64,000 nt of DNA from Apostichopus japonicus. Taxonomy: Eukaryota > Echinodermata > Holothuroidea > Aspidochirotida > Stichopodidae. The translations under genes were made by a program, and so were the position numbers. The notes beneath the pieces are model-generated. The model did no database searches and was not told the origin of the DNA. It worked only from the letters and a program-made list of their open reading frames with translations. The stretch is from contig NC_092575.1 in the NCBI RefSeq assembly GCF_037975245.1, forward strand, positions 6,699,501-6,763,500, written 5' to 3'. Below are positions 49,801 through 61,800 of this stretch, one piece after another. Positions within the stretch are counted from its first letter, which is position 1. Every line of letters starts with the position of its first letter.

Positions 49801-52800
49801 GCCACCGCTTTTATCCACTCGGCCACAGCACTGGTATAAACAGCACAGCTGTTCATACCTTCACAGAATGGGAACTTGCACATTATGTGTTTTATGCCAG
49901 GCTGTGTTTGTGCTGTTCGATACAAAATTAATCTATCGATACAAAAGATTGATAGATTAAACCAAGTAAAACTATTGTACATCAGGTTTGGGATCTCACA
50001 AAGCCACAATAACTACATTATGGGTTATTGGTACTTTACTGTGTTGAGGTAACCTCAGTGTTACGCATTTGCAGTTTGATCTGCTTTAAATCCTTAAAGA
50101 TATATCCTTGATCAGCTGATAATTAAAAATTAAAAACATAGAAAAAGGGGGAAAATAGTATATTTAACATGAATTAGTTCTTTGCCTTTCATTTTCAAAT
50201 TAATGTACTTAAATGGGTTACAATGTAAAGCAAATCCAAAGTAAGGGAAGTCTCAAGCTATATTAATAATTTTCATAGAATGAATTCCCTTCTACCCCCC
50301 ATCATCCTTCCCATTCTCAGACCCCATCCCCCTCCCAATGATGATCTTACCCACATAACTGGGCTAAGCGTTTTTGACAATACTTTACTGTAGATTCTAA
50401 CTCTCCGCATATTTCCAGAAATTAAAGAGATTGATGAAATGCCCAAAATGAGTACCAATGTTCATTTGAATGGCAGTAAAATAAGTCTAGCAGTTTTGTG
50501 GTGAACAGTGTTCATCTTTCTAGTATATATATTTGGAGGATTAATACAAGTAACCTTCCCAGCAAAACAATGATGAACCTTCATTAAATACATGTATCTT
50601 TCCTAACACAGAAGGGAGACGCAATCAAGTTTGTTGCTCCAGAACTGACCGATCAGGACTTCAATCGTATGGTCGGACATTACAGTCAGTCAATATTCTG
50701 TTCAGACAGTACTCGGGCCTTAACCGGGACGTCTGTCGGTAACATTGTGGTGTGGGACAATGTTAGACCCGTACACGGACGTGAGTAAACAATTATTTTC
50801 CGGGTTTGTCTTTGAGCTCTGTGAGGTCTTTTGTAGTAAGGGTTGAGGGGGTGGGGAAGAAACCTGTTGGTAGAGTGTATTTCTAGTAACAGTACTGGCC
50901 CTACACATCGCAATTGGCACTGGAGCATAGCAAAGTTTTGTCCCTAGGAAATCTGGGGCAAAAGTTAGCCAAGCTAGGTAACATCAATGCCCCTCTTATC
51001 TCCCACTCTGGCAGCTGACTGTCGCAGTTAATTACTGTGAATTTTCTCCCTGCTGACCATAAGATCAAATCTCCAGCAACATCTGCTTGGATCTATTGTG
51101 TGAATCAATGAAGTGTTAGTATATTGTGAAGCTTTATTGGGCAACAAACTGACCTCTAATATGCCATTCCCACGTACGCGGGCTTGCTTCAAGCATGCAT
51201 AGGTAGGACTAAAATTGTAACCGCAGATAACTCCTTCAATTTGAATCCGCCTTTCAACGAGTTAACTCAAGGCATAGTGGCATGCTTGGAAAAGGTCCGA
51301 ACCAGGTTCGAGGGAAATATTTCGCAATTTTGTACTAAACATATATCTCAGTATCACTTTATAGACACTGTTCTTCTGTTCATAATATCGGCATAGTTTT
51401 AAAAGGGTGTATTCAATATGACCAGCATAGCATCCGATTTCTGTCCATGACTGTAATTAAAACTTAACTGTCGAAAAAAAAAGTGGAATGTACCCACAGG
51501 CCAAACCGAATGTGAAATCGTGAAGATAAGGGGGGGGGGGGATCGAGTTAACTAGCACCGGCAGGGCGTAACATTGTTCAGACAGTGTATGTTTGGACTG
51601 GATAAGCTTAGGCATATATGGTCAGGTTGGACGTGTGCCCCAATAGCATAGGGCAGGAAACTACACTATGAAGGCTTGCCAAGGATTAAAAAACGATCAT
51701 GCGATATATTTTTCCCATTTTGTAACTTGAGCTTTGAAGATGTGTTGCTATCTTATACACAACTATTTGTTTAAGTTCAATATTTTTATTAAGTAATTTA
51801 ACCTGAAATGTATCAGTTTTTGTTGTTGTTTTAATCTGATGTTAACCCTTGTCTTCTAAGACATCAATATGTTTCTTCACTAAGTTTATATATATCCTCC
51901 TTTTGCTAATCTCGTTTTTTTTTTTGTTTTTTTTTTAAACAGCTCCCATCACTACTCCCTCACCTAAGAAGAAAGCATTCAAATTGGTGAGATTACAAGA
52001 AAGAGGTATAACTGTCTTGACAACAACAGACAGGTAAGAGGATGGTAAATCATCCAAATTCATCTCTTTTGTTACAAACCGACAGTCCACAAACCATTGG
52101 GTGTGACCCAGCTTTGGGTCGAGAAAATCATTTTCAGTGGGTCGGAGGAGCTTTCCAGATGTGGGATAATGTACCTATATTTGCAGAGCTTGTAAATGAA
52201 GATCGATTTGAATTTTCGTTTTAACATCAAGTCCATAGTCCAAGCTAGTTTCATGGATTTTCAGTATTGATTGAGAGTGGTGGGGATCTGATACATGGTA
52301 GCTCAGACCTCATGGAAGATGTTGAACTGTGGGGATTAAATTTTGTGGAATGTCATGTAAACAAAGGAAATAGAAAAAAACAGCTTCTAAAATTTTACCC
52401 ATCTGTACAAACTGATAGGTTTTCCATTCTGAAAGAATGGCAAAGACATCCCAAGCTGCCATAGGTTGGTATGTTATAGCATTTAGTAGAGCAGTCTCTT
52501 GGAGAGGGCAGCAAAGGGTTCAATCTGGGGGGGGGGAGGGGTGGGCAGAGGAGGGCACAAAACTTGAGCCGGACTGGGACACATGACATGTTGACTTTGT
52601 CTTGAGGGGCAAGACACAAATTTAAAATAAACTATAATGGATCCTCACTGTTCTCCATACCAAAAGTTCCAGAAGCATGAAAAACTTTCAACAGAATGGC
52701 ACTTTTCAAGTACATGTCATTCATAATTATGCAACAACAGGGAACATTTTAATTACAAAAAATTAGAGAAGGAGTTACTTTGAACTCTTGAAAATGGCAA

Positions 52801-55800
52801 TCGATATTAGATTTTAGATATTGTCACAGAATTGGGGTGATGGGGGCAGTTGTATGAGGTATTTCAATATATTGATGGTGTAGGCTTCAAAGGATGTATT
52901 ATACTTCCGAGATAATCGGATAAAAGAGCTCAGGAAATAACTTGTATTCCTCTTTGGTAGATGCAGTAAATGAATATTCAACAAGTTTTTCTGTTTATAA
53001 TTTATTTTTGTTCTTGTTCTTGTTGTGTTCTCCAGAACACTAGTTCAAACTTAGTTTTATTTAAGCCATTATTTATTTTATTTTACTCTTTCAAACTTTC
53101 AAGAAACTTTTCAGCCACTTTTTATGTTTCATGATTTGCTTTAGGTTAATCTTCCTTAGAGACTAGGAGAGAAACTCTGTTTATATCTCTATGGGGAAAA
53201 ACAACTGACTTGTTAAAGTCACAGCACTTTTGAAATTTAAGAACTCCAGTCATAAATTGTCACAACAATATCTAGTTATAGCCTTCATATTTACATCACA
53301 GTGTGCAAGATATTTTTTATGTTTCAAAACAGTTTACCAAATTTTTAAAGTTTATCTTCTTCCTGACGTATGATATTCATAAAATTTATCCTGTTTTTTT
53401 TCTCCAGATTTGTCGTATCTGGTGATGTCAATGGACACGTTAGATTTTACGACCAGCAGCTTACCCTTCTGAACTGGTGCAGTGATTTCAACGTCGGTCC
53501 TCTCAACGCTGTCGCCTTTGAATTCAAACCAAATTTTATTCCCGAGTGAGTAGAATGAGAAGAATTCTATATAATATTAAAAAGAGGAGTGTAAATTTTG
53601 AACGTAAAGCTGCATTGGGCATTCCACGATACCAACAAGCAAAACCAAAATTTGATGATCTAATCCATCTGTTTTGGTATTACTGTGTAGTATACAATCA
53701 CAAAAATTGAAAAAATGAAACATTGTTAATAGAGATAGGACACCCATGTCGAAATTGTTTGGTCACCTTTCCTATAGTCTTTGTGAACAGGTCAAAATAG
53801 AGTGGAAAATAGTAATTTGTCATATTGTGTGATTTGTTTACTACACGTATGTGCCAAATCATATGCTTGAGCTTGTCAAGATTGACATTGTTGTGATTTT
53901 GTTCTATAATGGAATGCACAATACGACATTAAGAAACAGGACTCTATCTTGTGTTTACTTTCATAATTAATAATATCATATTGCTTTATTTCATTTCAAA
54001 GTTCTTGCAATTACCTACATTAATATATAATATGTAATACACCAACAATCACCATCTGTCATCATCCTACCCTTCTTGGGAAGCAAGAGTTTGGAAATAT
54101 GACGACATCAACAAACTTTCACTTTTTGGTGTCAACTTTTTAACTACTTTTGACTTGTTTTAAGAGCCAAAGAAGATTCTGACTATCCCTCGGACGCTAC
54201 GATCGCAGCCACTTCCTTCGTTACCAGGAACTACATCATCAGCACGTCCACTGCTCAGGTCGCCGACGTTGTATCTGATGGTAGCGTGGTGACGGTGAGT
54301 CGAGAATTGATTTATTTCTTATAAAGCACCCATTTTTGCAATAGGGTGTCTATATTAGCCAATACCAACATACCTGAGCACAAAATTGATTATGGGGGGG
54401 GGGGGTTGTCAGTGTTGCAACTGATTGTTTCGATTTGTTTCTTAATCATACTTATCAGTGATAAGAAGAACAGGGGTAAATAACATTAACTCTATTACAT
54501 ACAAATACATACATACAAACAAATACATACATACATACAAACAAACAAATACATACACCTACATACAAATACATACATACTTCAGTATGAAAGGGAGAGT
54601 ACAAAGAAACCCTTTTGGGCTTGTAGTATTTGTAACATACCTGTATTGTATGGTACCTCCATCAGATCACTAAGAGATGACTTTGGCCATCAGAATTGGG
54701 ATCAGTTTGTGAGGTTTATGAAAGAATGTATAAAGAGACTTGGACAATATGAAACAAACATTTCCCTCAAAATTGTAAACAAATTTATTTCAATAATATA
54801 TTAATAGCTCAGGAATAGAACAAGTTGTCTAAACACAGATTGTACCTATGGCTTTCTGGGTGTAATTTCTGGGTTTTGCATAATTTTTGTTTAGCTTTAG
54901 AATTCATTCCCGTGGCACCAAACTTTCTCTCTCCATCAAAGTACATACACACGAGCAGAAAGAAGTTTATATGTTCAGTTTGCTGCATTTATGTCACGAA
55001 ATTTTTGCTTAAAAGTTTTTAGAAAGGAACTTAAGTTGAACAATAGAAAGTCCTCACCAAATAAGCCTAACCTGACCAACCTTTCATAGCATGAGTAGGC
55101 CTACACATGGCCTACTTTGCATATAAAATTTGGGGCTATGACTATTATTATCATCATTTTGTTGAGAATAACTGCCAGCTAGTACTGTCACCATTTGGTG
55201 AGAAGAATGATTTCATAGAGTTTGTAGTATAGAATCTGGGATATAATTGTAAATATTACACATGGGGAGGCATGTCAAAGCATGTAACAGCACATGCATC
55301 TCAAATATGTGTTGTACTTGAGTCCAACAGATCTAAATCCAAGTTTGTGTCTTCACCATCCAAGGGTGTTCTTTTATTAATATTGCAAAATGACATGTAA
55401 TACGTCAAGATATTTTGTTACCTGTGTACACCATTCTTAGGTTAGTGGAAACAATTTCATAACATTTTTGCACAAGACTGCTATTGATAAGAATAAAAAC
55501 CTGTCTTGCTTGTTTGGAACAAAGTGGATGTTATGTATTACGTGAGTAACTTATGCATTGAGTTCCATTCTGAAATTTTTGTTTACACTTATAGCAAGAA
55601 ATCTTGTGAAAACAGCAATTTCCAACTTCATACATTCAACTTTTTAAGTTTAGCCACTCAATCCAAAACACTGCATATAGAGAAATAAGATAACAACTAT
55701 TTTTTTGGTCACATGTTCAATGGTTTCTCCATTATTTGACAGTTGTTGCTGGTGAACTGTATTAACAATGGATGTTATTAATATTGAATAATATCATAAG

Positions 55801-58800
55801 TGTAGCCATTCAATCCAAAACACTGCATTTACTTAAATAAAAATATGAAATATTTAATTTTGTCAAATATTCAATGTTGTTGCTAGTGAAGTGAATTGAC
55901 AGGGGATTTTGTTATTGAATAGTATTGAATACATTACACTGTATCTACTCCATAACCAAACATGATCATGCCAAACAACCACTACTCAACAAAAACTAGT
56001 TCATAGGTTTACCAAAGTATGATTATCAACAATCTTTCCCTCTTCTATATTAACTTTTCCGTCGTCTGTCGAAAGTAACATCATACTCAAAAACAAAACA
56101 ATAATTTTTTTTAAATATCATACATGTGTAAGCTGGAATGATTTCTTTCATGATAAAAAAAAAGGTGCCTTAGTTTTCTTAATGAACCAAAACACAAAAA
56201 GCTTGAGCCTTCTCCCCATGACAATTGGAAAATTTTGTACACCCTAGTTTATTTTGTGAGCATTGATAGAGGTTTTGGTTTAGTATTCAAACTTCCCGTA
56301 AGATCATCTTCATCTCGTCGACATCTCCATGAAATGCAGAGAGATGGACGGCATTTAAGTAGGTCACATTTCGAGCTCCAGGGGAAATTTTTTTATATAT
56401 TTTTTTTTATTAATGAGCACTTAGGTTGCTTTTTGTTTTATGCATCGCTTTAAGTGCATCCTCAGCATTTTTCGGTCATATGATCCCCTCGAATGTTTAA
56501 ACACCGTTTGTTTACGTCCTCGGTCCTCCCGATGCAATAAAAAAGATGCGTTTGTAAAAGTTATTGGCCGTACGAGACATGATTTGATACCGCCGCTCGA
56601 ATCGAGTTATTAAGTACAATGTTTCCGTTAAATCGAGAAGAGAGTACATATCTCTTAATGGACTTTGAAAACAGCTCAGCAAGAGCATAGCGTAGTAAAC
56701 GAAGATCGGGGAAGTTGGGAAGTAAATTTAGGCGAGTAATCTAGTTGTGGCGGATGAGGCCTACTATTTTAAATTGACAGAGACAAGCGTAATGCAGAAA
56801 TGATTGGTCTAATAGTAATAGCGGACTTATCGCGTCTAGATTATTTGTCGTCTGTGTTTAAGTGGTGTATGGTAATTATACTAAACGTGCCACATGATCG
56901 TGGGTGCAATAGTTCACAGATTTGGGATTGGGGAATGATCTCCCCCTTCCTACCATCACTACCCCTCCCCCCTTCTTCCCATAGCAGGCTATATTTTCGT
57001 TTTACCCAGTGGCAACAGTCCTCTTTGGTGGATTTTAAACTTGTTGAGCATTCTCTAACAATCAGCGATTCTGTTCATGTTTGGGCATAAATCCTGCTTG
57101 TGAAGTTTGTAATCAATTGTTTGGAGTTTATTCATTCCTAGATAAGGTACATTACTTTATGTACACATGAACAGTTGGGTATAATAGTTTACAGATTTGG
57201 GATTGGGAAATGATCTCCCCCTTCCTACCATCACTACCCCTCCCCCCCCCTTCCCATAGCAGGATATATTTATGTTTTGCCTTGTGGCAACAGTCCTCTT
57301 AAATGGTGGATTTTAAACTTGTTGAGCATTCTCTACCCATCAGCGATTCTGTTCATGTTTGGGCATAAATCCTGCTTGTGAAGTTTGTAGTCAATTGTTT
57401 AGAGTTTATTCATTCCTAGATATAAGGTACATAGTTTTATGTACAACTGAAAGTGATATGGTCAGATAGTTCTCCTGAAGTCAAAACATTTCTACCAAAG
57501 TTCAAAAATCATCAGTATTATTACAATCTAAAAAGTAACCAGCTCAAAGTACAAACCGCTTCTTGAATGCATAATTGAGATGCTCCCCCACCCCCAGATT
57601 ATGTCACAGATCCCCTAGGGTGGGTGTCCTGTGGGTGTTCATGTTGAGAATGATATGGATCTATTGCCCACTGAATGATATGATTCTATGCAAAAAGGGC
57701 AAAATATTTCCATTGCAAATAACTTTGCTTGATCCTCACTTAGATGATAGTTTATGGAGGATTTATTGTAAACTATGATGACACTTTTCTCCCCTCCCTC
57801 CTTTCCCTCTGTTATCCCCACCCATCCTCTTACCCTTTATCGTTGTATTACATCAATACACCTCTACTGTACCTTGTTTAGAGACTTTAGATGTTTTGTG
57901 TTGAATGATATTTTCACCAAACTTTGATTTCCTCGTGAGTGATATGACACTGGCATCCGACAGTGAAGAGAATTAAATCGCAAGCGATGATCACGTCGTC
58001 GAGACTTTTTCCGTTGTTTTATTTCTCAGATGATTCTTAACGAGCACTCCGCTGCCATTCACAGCCTAGCAGCTCATCCGACAGAGTGAGTACATGACAT
58101 TTTAAAAGTTCCCCCTCGGATTCCCGCCGTATTGTATTTACTCTATTCTGCCCCATCGGATTGGAAGTCATTCCATCTTCAGTTTGATTTGATGAACTCT
58201 GTAAAGTAGTTGTTAAATCGGTCGGAAAAAGGGACACAAAGTTGTAAATGACACCAGAACCCATCGTGAATGTTATCGCGGAAAGCGCCGGGTAACAAAA
58301 ATGGGAGAATTTAGAAAGGGGGACCCCATAGACGCCGGAAGGTAAACCCACGAAAGAGAGGGAAGGTTTTTTTTTTTTTTTTTTGGGGGGGCAAAAAGGT
58401 TTTTTTTCTTTTTTTTTCCAGGTACATCGGCAGTTTTTTTGAGGGAAAGTTAAATGTCAAAACATGAAAAACCATGATAACTATATTCAGTTACTTTGTA
58501 CCAGTGCTAGAGCTGTAATCTCCAAATTTAATTGCCTGAGTTGTGATCAGAGCATTGATATGTTTATTTCACACACAATAAACGAGGGGCTTGTGTGATG
58601 GACTTGTTCGAATTGTTTGATGTTTATGGCTCTATTTTTCTGGCAGTTGCCAAAAATATGGGAGGGCAGCTGAAGAATTGAAGGAAATATATTTCTAGCC
58701 TATAGATGAAAGACTGATTCAATATATATTTCCATGGTAACGAAAAATGTACGTTATGTTTTTTATCGGGGGTTTGATAAGTGGCTCTTAAGCACAAAAG

Positions 58801-61800
58801 ACAAGAATTTGCTATCCCAGTGGGTTTTGTGCTCAGATGACTCGACATTAGACATTTGGACTAATAATTTAAAAGTTTCCAAGTTTTCCAATCATTTTGC
58901 ATAAAACCATTAATATTTATCATCGTGATAGTCTGTTTCTGTGCTTTAGCCAATTATTTTACGTTATTGATTCTAAAGACAGACTTAAAAATGGTTTGCC
59001 ATAAGTTGCATTAAAGTGAGATTTGAGACTGGTTTTGTAGTGTTTTTGTAACTCTTTGCTTCTTTTTCCTTTCGATTTGTAGACCACTGATTGCAATAGG
59101 TAGTTACTCTGGATTACTTCAAGTCTGGAATTACGAGGAAAAGTAAGAATTAATTAACTATTCTCACACTATTTTCCACAAATACCAAGAATAGTCCATA
59201 CAGTACATGTTATCCTCAGTGTTATCCCGATATGATAAGCAAACTATGGGGGGCAATGTGGGGAGGTTTCGGTAAATGGAGGCAAAATGTAAATTTGATC
59301 AATCTATAGGCATTGCTTGGGAGATACATATGACCCCTTTGTGACCCCTTACATATGACCCCTTTGTGACCCCTTACATATGACCCCTTACATATGACCC
59401 CTTACATATGACCTCTTTGTATCCATCAAACTGACAAACTGAAAGACGTATCCTTATTTATAATGAAACTGATTGACCGCAGATGCATGGTAAAATTACC
59501 ATAGCAACCTTCAAATTTCATGTGAAATCAAAAAGCATGTCAAAAAAGAAGACAAAAAAGGACAAAAAAGGAGAAAGTGGAGAAGAGAAGAATGCAAAAA
59601 CAGTGAAATGTGATGATTCATCAATTAATAATTACAATAATAATAAATTACATTTATATAGCGCATAATGCAGCGTTTCAAAGCGCTTTAAATTGGTAAA
59701 CAATTGGTAAACACCTTAGAGAAAGAACCATTAATTAATAGCACTTCGCATTGCCTCCATTACACATGAAACTATGGCAGAGTCAATAAAGGCGGTGGCA
59801 TTTCGCGCAATGAGGCTTAGCAATCGGGAGGTTTGGGGGTTGGGATTAGTTCCCAGGCCTGGTCATGCATGGTAAGGTTGGGTTTTTCATCTAAGAGCAA
59901 TCTACGGTTTTCCCATCTGAAATGACTTTCTAAATTGAAAAGCTTTCAAAATTTGAGTTAAAATGTTGAATTGGATGCCACCCGTCATGAAAGTTATAAT
60001 CCATACGACCGTGGGGGGCTTTTCCCACATTCCTGGTTGCTTAAGCATTGCAAAAATAACAGCCTAATTGTTATTATTATTATTATTATTATGATTATTA
60101 TGATTATTATTATTAAACTCAATCTGAATTTGGTTATCATATCCTCTATTACATATGGAAAACTTCAGATGACTTTTTTAATAGCAATAATTCATACTAA
60201 GATTGCCAGAAATAATATTACAGAGAATCTATGTGAAATAGAAAAAATTCCAAGCATCAATATGGCACATTGAAGCTATGAACTACCCCCCCCTTCTCCC
60301 CCCCCCCCCCCATTTAGATTTTTATTTGCAAAATACAGTGTCATCCCTCAAGGCAAAAAAAAATCTTTAATTCTGGGACATTAAAATGCTTCATCATGAG
60401 CTAAACATTCCAGTAATTTCATTGTGAGGTCATAAAAAAAGTGATTTTTAATATCATCAATAAGGCTGGTAAATACAGACGAAAACTAGGTTATATCATT
60501 AGTCGAGAATTTTGCGAGGAACCCCTTTTCAAAATAACTAATTTTTATTTCCACGACTAAAAAAAGACCATATTCAATCGGTTGCCTGCATTTATGATCA
60601 TCTGCTGTTGAGAATACCGTAGAGACAAACTAGGTCAAATAGCCCCGGGGCGGGGAACATTCTCGTCTCCGAGCAACGTGGTTTACCCTCGATTTATGAG
60701 CTCTGATTAGTGCCCTGATGGGAATTTGCGAACAAAACACATGACAGAATCTTTGCAAACAAGACTTGGTGATATAAGGAGGTCAGAAGAAGAAGAAAAA
60801 AAAAACATTCTTTTGGATTTGATTGGCTTCCCATCATGATCCGTCATAAGATGTTTAAATGCTTTAATGTAGAGAACAAGCTAAACACTGGCAGTAGATA
60901 AAAACAAGAGAAGAGTGCAGTGGAGGAGGGGGAGTGGGGGGGTTGTCAGGGGATGGGAGACTGGGGAAGGTGTAAGATTTGGTGTAAGATTTTGTTGTGT
61001 ATTGTAAAAGATTACATCTTCAAAAAATACCTACTCGCAGGACTGTTGTTTCCTTTGGTCTTTTGCATTATGTTGGAGCGGAGGGGACAAATAACAGGGG
61101 ACGGGGGTTGTGGTGGGGTGTGTCTTACCAGCATGTTTGGTTCTATGTCAACCTAAATTCTGCCCTATTTAGGGGAGGCACCTGATGGCAGGGGATGGAG
61201 GTGTGAGTGAGGGTAGATGGGTGGGACTGGTCTTGGTAAACAATGGTACCCGGTCCTTTTATAAAATTAATTCATCCAACATTAATATGTTCTAAATAGT
61301 AACGTTTGGTGATGTGTTTCACATATCACATAACAAATCGGACGAGAAGACAAATACTGTAATGCTTTATCAAAACAAACGTTTGAAACGGTCTTTTAAA
61401 AAGACTCTTAGGTTTAATACCATTTTTCCAAGAATCTTGAACAACTTTGGCCTACAATGTATTCCTGTTGCGATGCGCCTGTGTTTTTGAATATAAGAAT
61501 TGTTGCAGAACAAATAGTGAGAGTGTACTGCTCGATCACTGTTGGCGAAGTAGACAAGATCCCTGCATTTACGTAGAGAAACATACCGTTATATTACTTG
61601 CGTGCACCTACAGAAGAAGCTTTAGCGATGGACACATGCGAACCGGTTTCTAAAGAAGAGAAGAATTCTCGAGCAGCCAGCTCTCAGAATGTGATCTTGA
61701 AGCCCCACAGCCTTCAGTAAACCACCTCATAGCTTCTGGTTCAAAGAAACATCTTTGAGCCATCAATATCATGATGTAATTTACTTTACATCATTAAATG

